The position numbers and the translations under genes are program-made. The notes beneath the pieces were generated by a model. The model ran no database searches. It was not told where the DNA came from and worked only from the letters and a program-made list of their open reading frames with translations. Source: Gracilariopsis chorda (taxonomy: Eukaryota > Rhodophyta > Florideophyceae > Gracilariales > Gracilariaceae). Taken from it: a DNA stretch of 64,000 nucleotides. The stretch is from the NCBI GenBank assembly GCA_003194525.1, contig NBIV01000097.1, forward strand, positions 1 to 64,000. Reading direction: 5' to 3'. Of the stretch, positions 1-10,137 are shown piece after piece; the stretch's first letter is position 1; each line of letters starts with the position of its first letter.

Positions 1-316
1 GCTGAGATCCACATCCTCCTTGCGTCGTGTTGTGAGCCACTTCCACAGGAATTGGTAGGCGGTTTGCATGCCACCGGTAGATCTGAGTGGTAGTGGAGCG
101 TTGTTGGATATTGTGTTTCGTGCAATGGAACGCAAACAGCGACGCAAATGCCGGATCATCCGCTTGGCGTACTTGTTCCGTGAGGTACAGCACTTGAACC
201 GAGCACAATGTCCACAGATCACTCTTCCACGGCAATTCGTTGAGAATGTTTGTGTACACTCGTCTCACATTACCACTTGGCTCGGCCTCCATGTACACCT
301 GCGGCACCACTGGAAG
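1..316 (-). pseudogene. Helitron/PIF1-like helicase fragment (copy A)
   Basis: This partial copy runs off the left edge of the window. Its roughly 316 bases match 1980-2297 almost base for base, so it carries the same middle part of a PIF1-family helicase on the minus strand. By eye only a few substitutions and one small indel near position 130 separate the copies. That indel shifts the frame, so this copy cannot encode the helicase. After about position 316 similarity stops abruptly and unrelated sequence follows up to the minisatellite. It is a truncated or rearranged duplicate, probably of a Helitron. Confidence 0.75.
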
Positions 317-742
317 CAGTCCGGTTGTAAGGATTGGTCTGCCTTTACTCACACACCGAAGTGTGCTTTCCGGCCCAAGAGGTACGACACGGCGGCCGCC
401 CCGGACCCTGCACAGCAAGCTGGTATTAGGTCCGGTAAACCCTCAGACTTCCTGATCGCCGTCAAACGACCAGTATACCACAGAAGAGCACCTGACTTTT
501 CCCAGATCCGTGGTACTTAGTGGGTTACTCTTGTGGCGACCTGCACACGAGCTCGGCCTGCCTAGGTCCCAGGCCAGCAAACAGTGCCCAAAGTAGCAAA
601 AGGTTACGACACTGCGCTATTGGCCAAGCCTGAATGGGATGCAAAAAAGTGGTTAGGGTCAGCAAGCGAGATGCATTGGGCACTGCGCCAGTGCAGTATA
701 TACGTCTGTTGCAGGCAAGTCTGCAATGAAACTTCAGTATAC

Positions 743-860
743 GCTGCACTGGCGCAGTGCAATTTGCCACGTGTCGGAATGCGCTGCACTGGCGCAGTGC
801 AATTTGCCACGTGTCGGAATGCACTGCACTGGCGCAGTGCAATTTGCCACGTGTCGGAAT
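743..860. repeat. 40-bp minisatellite, array 1 (3 units)
   Basis: Three tandem 40-bp units. Each has a hairpin-forming core GCACTGGCGCAGTGC (746-760, 786-800, 826-840) followed by TTTGCCACGTGTCGGAATG, which contains the palindrome CACGTG. The same core lies inverted just upstream at about 676-690. Units are nearly identical, so the array is young or homogenised. A sister array lies at 2541-2661. Confidence 0.9.
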
Positions 861-861
861 G

Positions 862-1255
862 AACAGGCGGGGTTTTGCTGCTGAGTGGCTGGCACAACAA
901 TTTGATTGTATTGCAAGCCATTCAGCAGCCATTGCACAGTCAACTTGCAGCAGCAGCAGCTAATTAACTGAACGCTTTGCTGCTGCTGCTGCTGCTGAAT
1001 TTTTTAAATGGCAGGGAGGCGTTGCGCCAAATGGGCGATTTGGATGGGCAGACGGGGGCGTGGGAAGAGGATTTTATGGCGCAAACGCCTCCATTCAATC
1101 AAGAACACCCCCCTCATAGAGGAACAAATCATTATAATGGAGAGACAAGAGGAAGCGGCCTTCGGCCGCGGGCGCGCTGCGCGCCGCGGTGGAGGAGTGA
1201 TAAACAGCGGTGAGGAAAAAAGAGGGTGGAGAAAGCAAAAGCAGAAAAGCAAGTA
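862..1255. mobile_element. Dispersed repeat unit 1 with CAG/CTG hairpin and inverted GGAGGCGTTGCGCCA
   Basis: About 330 bp following the minisatellite are repeated at 2662-2990. The unit contains (GCA)n at about 946-960 facing (GCT)n at about 977-996, which can fold on each other. It then has GGAGGCGTTGCGCCA at about 1016-1030 with an inverted partner near 1078-1095. A GC-rich end carries two small palindromes, CGGCCTTCGGCCG and GGCGCGCTGCGCGCC. No coding potential is convincing. It is probably the non-coding end of the mobile element that carries the helicase fragments. Confidence 0.6.
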
Positions 1256-1291
1256 GTTTAATTCAATGAAAAAAGAATGCAAGAGATATGA

Positions 1292-2469
1292 TTACGGTTG
1301 TGGAGGGATGCAGAACTGAATGGCTTCAGGCAGCACTGGGTTGGCGATGGGAACAGGCATGGGATGAATTGTGTGCGCATTCGAGGGTGTAAGCTGCGGA
1401 TCATGCAGGAGCAGCACATGGTCGTTCCTTCGAACGCGCGACAATGCGACATACAACTGACCAGCGCAGAAGAAGTTGGATCGCACATCCACAACCAAGC
1501 CATCCAACGTCTTTCCCTGTCCTTTGTGAACGGTAGCTGCAAACGCGAGACGAATGGGAAAACTGCCTTCGAATCATGCGAATATCTGCGAAAGAAAACT
1601 CGAAGTCGATACGATGCAGGAGCTGTCGTTCGAGCACCTGTCTGTTCTCGTCGAATCGAGCCACCTGCATCGTAAATTGATCGACACGCACGACTACGAA
1701 CAGCTTTCCGTTGACCACAGCGGGATGCAGCACGTTCCGAATGACCATAACTGGCACACCAATCTTCAAGTCCAAGTTATGAGGCGGTACTACAGTAGGC
1801 GCATACTGATATGCAAACTCGGGGACGATAGAACTGGCAAAGTCAGACTCTGGGTTCTGTCCACGAACAGGTTGCACGGTTGTCGCTGACGGAAGAGTGA
1901 AGCGCTCACCAGGAAACAGATCTAGCGCTGCCGCATTATGTTCGTCGACCAACTGATTTGTGGAGGCAATGAGCATTTTGCTGAGATCCACATCCTCCTT
2001 GCGTCGTGTTGTGAGCCACTTCCACAGGAATTGGTAGGCGGTTTGCATGCCACCGGTAGATCTGAGTGGTAGTGGAGCGTTGTCGGATATTGTGTTTCGT
2101 GCAATGGAACGTAACAGCGACGCAAATGCCGGATCATCCGCTTGGCGTACTTGTTCCGTGAGGTACAGCACTTGAACCGAGCACAATGTCCACAGATCAC
2201 TCTTCCACGGCAATTCGTTGAGAATGTTTGTGTACACTCGTCTCACATTTCCACTTGGCTCGGCCTCCATGTACACCTGCGGCACCACTGGAAGCAGCTG
2301 GGAGTAGTCGCCGGATAGAACGATGGTCAAGCCCCAAACGGAGGTGGGTTTTCCATTCCACTGCAGCGAAGATCTTTGAGCAACGCATCCATGAGTTCGA
2401 AGAGCTTTCTTGAGAGCATGGACGCCTCATCCAAGACGAGCAGTTGTGTTTCGCGTAGCAGTTCTGCAC
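1292..2469 (-). pseudogene. Helitron-type PIF1-like helicase, C-terminal part, frameshifted
   Basis: PIF1-family ATP-dependent DNA helicase remnant, the kind carried by Helitrons. Motifs appear in family order on the minus strand: the Walker B motif LVLDEASML (near 2420), GDYSQLLPV (near 2310), LYLTEQVRQADDPAF (near 2160), ATVHKGQGKTL (near 1530) and GQLYVALSRVRR (near 1460), with a natural end at 1292. The Walker A part is absent; DNA beyond 2469 switches to the minisatellite. At least two frameshifts are visible, near 2330 and near 1575, so no intact product is possible. No Rep/HUH domain is seen in the window. A host PIF1 pseudogene is less likely because a second fragment and repeat units flank it. 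Confidence 0.8.
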
Positions 2470-2540
2470 GTTGAGATCGGGGACCGTACTTTGACAAAGT
2501 GGCTGTAGTGTTGCTTGTGCTGTCCCTATCAGCTACACCC

Positions 2541-2661
2541 AGTCCGTACTGACACAGTGCAATTTGCCACGTGTTGGAATGCACTGCACTGGCGCAGTGC
2601 AATTTGCCACGTGTTGGAATGTACTGCACTGGGGCAGTGCAATTTGCCACGTGTCGGAATG
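2541..2661. repeat. 40-bp minisatellite, array 2 (3 units)
   Basis: Same 40-bp unit as at 743-860, with the GCACTGGCGCAGTGC-type hairpin core and CACGTG. The first unit has a degenerate core. The array sits exactly where the helicase coding sequence is cut off, so it marks a breakpoint or the internal end of the element. Confidence 0.88.
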
Positions 2662-2990
2662 AACCGCTGGGTTTCTGCTGCTGAGTGGCTGGCACTACAA
2701 TTTGATTGTATTGCAAGCCATTCAGCAGCCATTGCACAGTCAACATGCAGCAGCAGCAGCTAATTAACTGAAGGCTTTGCTGCTGCTGCTGCTGCTGAAT
2801 TTTTTAAATGGTAGGGAGGCGTTGCGCCAAATGGGCGATTTGGATGGGCAGACGGGGGCGTGCAAGAGGATTTTGTGGCGCAACGCCTCCATTCAATCAA
2901 GAACACCCCCCTCATAGAGGAACAAATCATTATAATGGAGAGACAAGTGGAAACGGCCTTCGGCCGTGGGCGGCGCTGCGCGCCGCGTTG
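2662..2990. mobile_element. Dispersed repeat unit 2
   Basis: Near-copy of 862-1190: the same CAG/CTG inverted trinucleotide tracts (about 2745-2798), the inverted pair GGAGGCGTTGCGCCA / TGGCGCAACGCCTCC, and the GC-rich CGGCCTTCGGCCG end. The order minisatellite then repeat unit is kept, so the whole block of about 450 bp was duplicated together with helicase sequence. Confidence 0.65.
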
Positions 2991-3078
2991 GTTTTGTAGC
3001 TTTGTGTATTCCGTAGCGTTCGGAGGCTCTCCGAGCACTTTGCTCGCTTGCGCTCGCAATAGCGCTCGTAGAACCACG

Positions 3079-3097
3079 GGGCGCCGCGGCGCCTAGG
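3079..3097. other. Perfect hairpin followed by CTAG (possible Helitron-like 3' terminus)
   Basis: GGCGCCGCGGCGCC (3080-3093) is a perfect palindrome that overlaps CTAG (3093-3096). Helitron 3' ends typically have a short hairpin close to CTRR. Here the spacing is unusually tight and the next base is G rather than the usual T, so this is only a candidate. Confidence 0.25.
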
Positions 3098-3108
3098 TGC
3101 CTAAATTG

Positions 3109-3178
3109 ACTGCAGTGCCAGCCAATGATGAGAAAGCGCGACACGTTGCTTTGTGTAACTGGATGGCACTGCAGTCAT
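3109..3178. repeat. Short inverted repeat
   Basis: GACTGCAGTGCCAGCCA at 3109-3125 faces TGGATGGCACTGCAGTC at about 3161-3177, across about 35 bases. The arms could form a stem. It lies between repeat units 2 and 3 and may be a small terminal-inverted-repeat element or part of the unit. Confidence 0.5.
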
Positions 3179-3185
3179 TATGGGA

Positions 3186-3375
3186 GTGCCAGCCAGTAAG
3201 CAGGAAGCTTTGCTGCTGCTGCTGCTGCTGAATTTTTTTAAGTGGTAGGGAGGCGTTGCGCCAAATGGCAGTTTTGCATGGTCGTAGAGGGGCATACAGA
3301 GCGGTTTATTGGCGCACCGCCTCCCAACAATCAACAACACCCCCCTCATACATGTGTAAATCATTAAGAGTGGGG
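3186..3375. mobile_element. Dispersed repeat unit 3 (diverged, partial)
   Basis: Third, more diverged copy of the repeat. It has a (GCT)n tract at about 3211-3230, GGAGGCGTTGCGCCAAATGG at about 3249, a matching inverted arm near 3310-3330 and the shared stretch ACACCCCCCTCAT. The (GCA)n half and the minisatellite are missing. It shows the family is multi-copy. Confidence 0.6.
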
Positions 3376-3663
3376 TGTTGAGATTAAATAGGGATACTAG
3401 GCGACCCTTAGGATACTGTAGAACGTGGCCTAGGACGTGGAGGAGTAGGCTTAGCCCACGCCGCAAACGATGTCGGTTGTCGGTTGGCACGACCGTCTCC
3501 TCCTCGTTATGGTAAGTGCGTTATTGACAACTGTACGTCAGTCCGCACTTGGCATACGTGGGATATGGAAGGTTTTTTAACAAATCAGCTGACAGCACGA
3601 TGTCAAGCAGACAAGTCAACTATTCTACCTTGCCCGTGAAGGGTAACCGCTAACCCTTTACAA

Positions 3664-3681
3664 GCGGTACCATCGGTACCC
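3664..3681. promoter_or_regulatory. GGTACC double motif
   Basis: Two GGTACC palindromes 10 bp apart, start to start, next to GTTAGCGG and ACCCTTACCC-like stretches, about 500 bp upstream of the secreted-protein gene at 4175. Similar doubled or near-doubled sites occur at 7163-7181, 51974-51994 and 52561-52582. Function is unknown; a transcription-factor site is a guess. Confidence 0.3.
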
Positions 3682-4030
3682 AAAACGTTAGCGGTCGCTA
3701 TCGTGAACCCTTACCCTTATACCCTTGGTAACTGATTAGCTTCTCCTCTTGTTCTCAATCGAATGTCCTTGTTTCTTTGTCGCGCTTGGCGATTACAGGT
3801 GGTTTTTGCATGCCTGGAATGAAAGCAACGAATGTAACGGCAACGTATGGCCTGAGAGAGCTTTATTCAAACGATGCGCGGGGCGTGTGGCCTGGCGGGC
3901 TAGCATGATAGATACGACGGTAATTGGTAGACTTGTGACCCGTAAGCGCAGATTATAAGTGGCACTCTCTTGGTAGAGCACACAATGCAAATTTTGTGCA
4001 TCAAGGTCGCTCCGTGGGAGGCTTGGCTGT

Positions 4031-4040
4031 TATATATAAG
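4031..4040 (+). promoter_or_regulatory. TATA box of the gene at 4175
   Basis: TATATATAAG lies about 135 bases upstream of the start codon. It would place transcription start near 4065 and give a 5' leader of about 110 bases. Confidence 0.6.
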
Positions 4041-4174
4041 CTTCGACTGCGCCCGGGATAGCCTACTCTGAGCACCACGCCACCCAGTATATCACACTTG
4101 AAGGGAAATGCTCATGTAAAGGCGCTGATTGTCAGTCCAGCAGATTTCTAACCGCCGTTTCTTGCTCGCTCGGG

Positions 4175-5905
4175 ATGGCCTTCTTTCTCCGCAGCCCACT
4201 GACCGGCACAGTGATCGTCTTGGCATCACTTCTTTGCATTGCTAATGCCGTTCAACTAGCTGATCTCACTTCGACCACAGACTACAGGTGGTACCCTTCG
4301 CGTCTACGCACATTACCGGACGACACGCTTCTTATTACCGCCACCGCTACCTATCCGTTTTCACAGCTATCATTACATCCCATCGTCTCCAAAGAACCGG
4401 GTGCTCCAAGGTATCATGAAACGATCCTCCTTACAAGGATTCACGCCAGTAATTCTACCGTCTTGTGGGCTGCTGCTACGTGGTCTTTTCAGAACCACGT
4501 CGATTTCGCTGTGGACAGTGCAAACAACGTTTATCTCACAGGAGCACAGCGGTCGATAAACGATTCTCCGAGTCGCAACATCGCTTTCATTAAGTACTCG
4601 AGTTCCGGACAGTTTGAATGGCGACGCACCTCATCAATCCAACAAATCTCACGGCAAATCAACACCGAATTCATCGCGATTTCCACAGGTCGCACAGTTG
4701 GATTCGCTCCTCCAAACTCACTGCTTCTACCCGTAGTTGGGCTGTCAGGACTACGGAGACAGGTATTCATTGCGGCATTCGATTCTAGTTCCGCAGGCTT
4801 TACAACCGCAGTGGAAATGCCCAAGCTTCTCTTACCGGCCACGCCCGAGGAGAAAGTCTTCTCAGTGGATCCCATATCTGGCGTCCCATGCCTTGTACAG
4901 CGACAAGAATACCCAGGCTTGCTGGAATCCAGACATCGTTTGTTTGTGCATTGCAGCTTGCCTGGCCCCGCCGAGCCGATCAGATCGCGCGTTCTACCAA
5001 TGGACGGCGGCGAGTACACGATATTCAGCGTGGCCGGCGACGTTCAGCAAAGTATTTTCGACACTGACAAGTCCGTTTTGCATTTAGCGTATGAACGCAT
5101 TGCAAACTTCTCGTACCGAGAAGGCTCGAAAGGCAATCATGAACTCCTTGTACATCGCTTCGACACCAGTACCATGCAAACTGTGGATTGGAAAACTGAT
5201 GTACTTGATCGAGCTGCCTCTCCGCTTGTATTCCGTGTCCCTGCACCCAAGTTTCCCGACGCTGGTGTTCGATTTACGAAACTTTTGTACGCGCGCGCTT
5301 ACAACTCTCTCATAATGCTCTTGACCACCTCTGTTGATGTGGAAGACTTCTTCCAGAGCGAAGAGGGTGGAGAGGTCGAGGTGAGGGCAAAGAGTGGGGA
5401 GTACATATTCCCGCCGGCGAACTGGCTTGTGTTCATCGACCAATCCAAGAAAGTGACGACAACGCAGATACCGCGTGATCCGCGAATGAAGCCATCTCTT
5501 GACAGTTTCAACAACATGTTGAAAACCAACCTGCAGCTCAGTCCCGATGAGAGCATGTTATACTTGTACGGCTACCTTGAAGTTGCGACTGAAAGGGGCG
5601 ATAGTAGGTCCAGCGGACCGCTTTACGTGCACAAGATTCCAGTGCCATTGGAGAGAATTGGTGGAATGGGTGCTATCACCAAGCCTCCACCCTCGATTTC
5701 AGTGGGTCCTACACCGTTCTTAGGAGTAGAGTCGACAATGGTACCAACCCCGGCCTCAATAGAACCAAGTGAGTCTCCGGAAGCAGAGGCCATGATGGAA
5801 CCGACGCCGTTATCAGTAGAACCTATTGAATCGGCAGAAGCGGAACCTACAGTCCTACCTACTCCGTTTTTCATGGCACCTAGCGAATCTGCAGAAGCAG
5901 AATAA
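4175..5905 (+). CDS. Secreted beta-propeller-like (SBBP-type) protein with Pro/Glu-rich tail
   Basis: A 576-aa protein in one uninterrupted frame. Residues 1-25 are a signal peptide ending CIANA, so it is probably secreted or cell-surface. Residues about 105-150 carry the stretch VDSANNVYLTG followed by FIKYSSSGQFEWRR, the pattern of SBBP repeats that form beta-propeller blades. More strand-rich segments follow. Residues about 503-576 hold three imperfect units built on PTP...PSES.EAE, a linker-like disordered tail. The protein at 62062-63990 has the same plan (signal peptide, an ST(V/L).W segment, a blade with Y(S/N)SSG) but goes on to a Cys-containing C-terminal domain absent here. This copy may be shortened at its 3' end. 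The TATA box at 4031 and the signal peptide support the chosen ATG. Function is not established. Confidence 0.82.
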   Translation: MAFFLRSPLTGTVIVLASLLCIANAVQLADLTSTTDYRWYPSRLRTLPDDTLLITATATYPFSQLSLHPIVSKEPGAPRYHETILLTRIHASNSTVLWAAATWSFQNHVDFAVDSANNVYLTGAQRSINDSPSRNIAFIKYSSSGQFEWRRTSSIQQISRQINTEFIAISTGRTVGFAPPNSLLLPVVGLSGLRRQVFIAAFDSSSAGFTTAVEMPKLLLPATPEEKVFSVDPISGVPCLVQRQEYPGLLESRHRLFVHCSLPGPAEPIRSRVLPMDGGEYTIFSVAGDVQQSIFDTDKSVLHLAYERIANFSYREGSKGNHELLVHRFDTSTMQTVDWKTDVLDRAASPLVFRVPAPKFPDAGVRFTKLLYARAYNSLIMLLTTSVDVEDFFQSEEGGEVEVRAKSGEYIFPPANWLVFIDQSKKVTTTQIPRDPRMKPSLDSFNNMLKTNLQLSPDESMLYLYGYLEVATERGDSRSSGPLYVHKIPVPLERIGGMGAITKPPPSISVGPTPFLGVESTMVPTPASIEPSESPEAEAMMEPTPLSVEPIESAEAEPTVLPTPFFMAPSESAEAE

Positions 5906-8900
5906 AACCACATAGCGTCAACGCACCTTGTAGTTGATTAAACTCACAACTATCAGATAAGTCTTGATTCCACCAATGCTGTCGGCCGTGCCCCTCACCG
6001 GAAGCACGCTACGAAGCGGGCAATACGTACGAGGCAGACGGCCTCAGATACTTGATCCATACCATGCTGGTGAAAGGTGTGGATACCACTGTTTTCGGAA
6101 GCGATTACTGTTCGCCGGCTATGAGCTGTGAAGTGGACATAAGCCGCATGCTCCTTGTGTGACAATTCTTTGTCACTCTTGGGGTTGACTGATTGTGCGG
6201 AAGCGAAGGGAATAGCAAGGCACGACGGTGTGGTGGAATAGGGCGTCGTAATGTAGGCTAAGATGACAGAGTCATGGGATGCGCCAGTGGGACACTGCCC
6301 CGACTTCAAAGTTACTCGGCTAGCATGGTTTGCGTTTCGACTTGCTGTGAAGCGAGTTGGCGAATGACGCCTCCCTCTGCCATCGTTTGGGCGGTGGCTT
6401 GTGTTGATGGCGTGGAGCGTTGATCACGATGTTGCTGCGTGATCTGGTTCGACACTTTGCGCAGTTGGATGAAAGGCCGGGCTCACACGAGTTGCATTAT
6501 CCATGAAACGGAAATTGTGAGCGGAGCGGAGACGACTGGTCCGCAGATGGCGTTCGAATGGAGACCAGGGACTGGCAAAGCACAAAGACCGCAGGCGCTT
6601 CGGCGCTCGGAAGGACGATTTTCTGCCCAGAAGATAGTTGTAGGTTGATATCGGAAGGAGGGCGTCTCGAGCCTGAAATCTGACAATAGAATACAAGACA
6701 TTATCGGTAGTCACTTAGCAGGCGATGAGATCTCTACTGTTGCTGAAAGAGCGTTGACGAAGAAACCTTTCTTGTCCAGCGGTGCTCGCCCGTGCGAACA
6801 GCGCTCAGCCGATTCGAGCCGAGCGGCTGTTGCGTTGTACCCCTGTATCTGAAGGTGGGGGGAGTGGGAACTTAATCATCTTGTGCGGAAGAGGACGTTC
6901 AGTCTGAACGGTTCAGAGCTGTGGTACAATTATTGCTGCCACAGTGGTTTGAGAGCTCGGTCGTTGCAAGTTCCAACAGTGTACCATTGTACTCCACATG
7001 TAAATTACACCTCTGTACCAAGTTTGAAACGTGATATACATGCGATGATCGCACGTGCTTTGTCGATTTGCATAGCTTCACGCTGCCAACCAAATCTGTG
7101 ATCGAATTCTCAGGCTCAGCTCAGATGAATCCTTGTCCCCATGCTTGGAAGTACCTTTGTGCCGTTGGTACCAACGGTACCATTAGATAAGAATGCATAC
7201 AAGGGGTATCGCTGACTTGGTAGTTTTAGAAAGGGGGTTACTATGATATACTCTGAGACAAGGGTAGCCCTTCTGCGCTACGTAGCAACAAAACTAGTGT
7301 ACCCGTAAGAGAGAGAGAGAGAGGGTAGCCCTCTTACCAACGGTAGGCGAGGTGGCTCACATCGGGGTTCACTTTCTTGATCTCGCTTTTCCGTAGACCA
7401 AGTGAACGGCAGTTGTGATGGACTGTGAGCCGATAACCCTTTTCGCACGAGAAGCAATGGTTGGTATGGATAAGAATGAGCAGAAGACCTTATAGATTTG
7501 GGTATCGATGGTGACTGTGTGGCGCGGAATGTGGGTTCTGAAGCTTACTGAGGGAGGACTTTTCGTTGTGGATGAGATGCATCGTTCACTCGCATTGCGC
7601 ACTACATGGCATCCTACGAGATGGGACAGCGAGTTCGCGGAGTGACGAAAGTGGACTGGGCAGCAATGGAATGGAATGGATGGACCAATGGTTTGGGAAC
7701 AAGATCTCGCTGTTTTTAGCGGCGCTCTTGTGGCTGCTGGCGGTTGATAGATATTGGATTGGGGATCGGCGGCCGTATCGATAGGGGCTCCAAGAAGGAG
7801 ATGATCGGACACAAGAACAAAAAGAGCAATGGCATCTACAAGGAGCATTAGCAATATGCAATGCAAGGGTTTGTTGGCAGTAAAGGGATGGCGTGCACGG
7901 GGCCTGAACTGAAGGAGGGTGGCGGCGGAAATAGTGATTGCGCGCAGCTGTGGAAGGAGGGTGAACAAGAGACGCGGATGAATGATGTGGGTTGGGTTAT
8001 TTGGATGATTTGTACAGTACTGTACATGGCCGCGAGAGAGCAATCTTAGATGGGCGATTGTATGAGAACGGACTTGGTGGTGGAATGGTGTCTCGCTTCA
8101 AAACTCTGGTGACAATTCTTGGCTGGAAGTGACGGTGTGACGGTGGACCTTTTCTCAGGGGGGTGAGTTTGTTGCAGCTGGAAGGTGGCGTGGAGATGGA
8201 GTGGAGATTTTTGACGAAATGTGTGAGCCCGTCCAGTTTGAGAAGAGAAGCGTTCTCTGGGGTAGTTTGTGAAGCAAAGCTGCGGTAGAGCTTTGGCACT
8301 GGTATCCCTGACACCGCGCGATGATTCGTGACATGAAGTGGAGCGTAGCTCCATGTACAGCCACGGAAGTAAACGCAAGATCGTGAAAAACGGAAAAAGC
8401 ATGCGGGTCACGAGACACGTCAACGGCAGCACAGCAAACGTGCACAAGAGAGCACCGTAACTCAAGCAAAATCAAGCAGTGAACCGACAGCACACGAGTC
8501 AGCTTTGTCCGCGGTGATAGACAAAGCATCCCCCGCCCCTCGCCGCCGCCCGTTGGAACGGGAAAAGTCAAAAAGCTGCGCGTAGATAGCCACGGGCGGA
8601 TTTGCGTGCACGCCCTCGCGCTTGAAAACGAAGGGAGTCCGGTGTGCGTTATCTACTTTAGAATTAGAATGCGTTGAATCGCGAGAGACGCCAGTTGTCG
8701 TGATACAGACGGTCGCCGCACGGCAGAGCGATGTTCGTCGGGCGACCAATCACAGCACTGAGTAGCTGTCCGTTCGCTTTGAAGCGGGGCGGTGAGTGTC
8801 GTTTAGTGTCGGGTGAACAGCGAACGCAGGCTGCACATATCCAAAACAGCGTACTGTCGGGTGAAAAGGCGGGAGGAGCACCTGCATTTCGAAATGGCGC

Positions 8901-8961
8901 CGAAGCTTAAAACACGTGGTGGACGTTTGCTCCGGCACTTGGAAAGGGTGCGAAGGTAGCG
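5906..8961. other. No convincing gene
   Basis: About 3 kb without a recognisable coding region. Open frames here, including a 224-codon one on the minus strand at 7369-8043, show no known motif or convincing protein composition. The stretch holds a (GA)n run at about 7310-7324 and a GGTACC double motif at 7163-7181. Part of it presumably serves as 3' and 5' flanks of neighbouring genes. Confidence 0.5.
7163..7181. promoter_or_regulatory. GGTACC double motif
   Basis: CGTTGGTACCAACGGTACC, in which GTTGGTACCAAC is itself a perfect 12-bp palindrome. This is the clearest of four similar sites in the window. No gene can be assigned to it. Confidence 0.3.
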
Positions 8962-9219
8962 TTGCTAGAAACGCGTTACGGCTTTTTGAGGGGTGAGTGC
9001 GCACCCTTTTCTTGTTGCACGACGGCGACTTGCAGAGCTTCCCGAGAGAAAGGACAGGGCGGGCGGTGCTGCCCGTGCCTGAAGGACCGGTATGAGAACG
9101 ATGCCAGTTCCGTAACGCCGCCCACTTCGTCGCGTGTACTACCGGCTCAGCAGCGCGGATCAGCACGACAGTGCACGAAATGCAAACCGTCAACAGTGGT
9201 GAGAAAGGGTCCGCAGAGG

Positions 9220-9627
9220 ATGTCGTCACTTCTGGCAAGGTACAGACAGCGGTTACTACGACTTACCAATGAGCAACGCTCGAGACACGGACGCGGCCCG
9301 GTTTACTTGCACGGTTTGTTGAATGAAGCGGCGGTTCGACATAACGCTGATCTGGCGTTTAAGCAGATTCGATTGAGTCATGTCGGAAATGACGGCGCTC
9401 GGTTGGGGTCTAGAATTCGACGCGTCGGGTATACGTTTGCGTGGGCGGCGGAGAACTTGGCTCGGGGTCAGAAGAATGCTGCTCATGCTGTTCGGAGCTG
9501 GATGTTGAGTGATGGACATAGGAAGAACTTGCTCAATCCTAAGGCGACGCACATTGGACTGCACGTTGGACGCGGAAGAAATGGGCAGCTCTATTGGATT
9601 CAGGTGTTTGGACGGCCGGTAAGGTAA
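9220..9627 (+). CDS. CAP (SCP/PR-1-like) domain protein
   Basis: From the first in-frame ATG the frame encodes 135 aa that are almost entirely one CAP domain of the bacterial/plant YkwD-PR-1 type. The N-terminal helix carries LTNEQRSRHG. LLNEAAVRHNADLA and LSHVGNDG follow (with the conserved His), then AENLARG, the signature AVRSWMLSDGHRKNLL and a C-terminal strand IQVFG. CAP proteins are usually secreted and bind sterols or lipids or act in defence. No signal peptide is visible. The frame is open upstream to 8962 without an ATG, so a 5' exon may be missing from this model. The stop sits inside GGTAAGGTAAG, which resembles a splice donor, so a 3' exon is also possible. Confidence 0.78.
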   Translation: MSSLLARYRQRLLRLTNEQRSRHGRGPVYLHGLLNEAAVRHNADLAFKQIRLSHVGNDGARLGSRIRRVGYTFAWAAENLARGQKNAAHAVRSWMLSDGHRKNLLNPKATHIGLHVGRGRNGQLYWIQVFGRPVR

Positions 9628-9996
9628 GCGCTTTGTTCTGTGGGGCGTTGTTTTGGTTGTGGGATACTCTTGCATGAACGTGCTTTTGTTTTGGTCTTTC
9701 GCTATGATACGCGCCTGCTTTCGGCACCAACGATGGCCTTTCGGTTCAGTCTCGGGAAGGGGGGGGGGCTTCGTTGCGTTGGATGTCGCTGCGGTTCGTG
9801 CGAGATTCGTGTCGCGAGCGCGTGCGAAAATAGCTTGTCATGTCGCCTTGCTGTCATGCGCTCCGCTCCGCAAACCGAGAAAATAAACAGGAAACAGATT
9901 GCCAGTGCTCGTTAAGCGCACCGCTGCCGTTGGTACATTGCTGGCCGCCGATCACAAAACCAGAAAAGATAGTATTTCTATGGAAGAAGATTTATC

Positions 9997-10127
9997 GGAG
10001 CGGAGCGGTCGAAATGGATCTGAGAAACAGTTTGGAGCCAGCGTGAGCACGGAGTAAACAATATAGGCCGCTGGCGCCGTCTCCGTGCTCGCAGTCGGCT
10101 CCGACAAGCTTCGATCCGCTCCGCTCC
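9997..10127. repeat. 131-bp imperfect inverted repeat (MITE-like or element terminus)
   Basis: The left arm begins GGAGCGGAGCGG (9997-10008) and includes GGAGCC and GAGCACGGAG. The right arm is the inverted equivalent, ending CCGCTCCGCTCC at 10127. The outer 12 bp are perfect and the inner arms imperfect. It abuts the tyrosine-recombinase frame at 10138. It may be the left terminal repeat of that retroelement (DIRS elements have inverted terminal repeats) or an unrelated small hairpin transposon. Confidence 0.6.
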
Positions 10128-10137
10128 TCTGGACTCT

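Noticed and set aside
743..2661. CRISPR-like array
   Set aside because: The 40-bp units are directly adjacent without unique spacers and the surroundings are eukaryotic, so it is a minisatellite.
7369..8571. Overlapping minus-strand frames of 138-224 codons
   Set aside because: No motif, no signal or fold-like pattern, and several frames overlap each other, which suggests chance in low-stop DNA.
8750..9675. Minus-strand frames opposite the CAP gene
   Set aside because: They are antisense shadows of the CAP coding sequence, whose plus-strand motifs are unmistakable.
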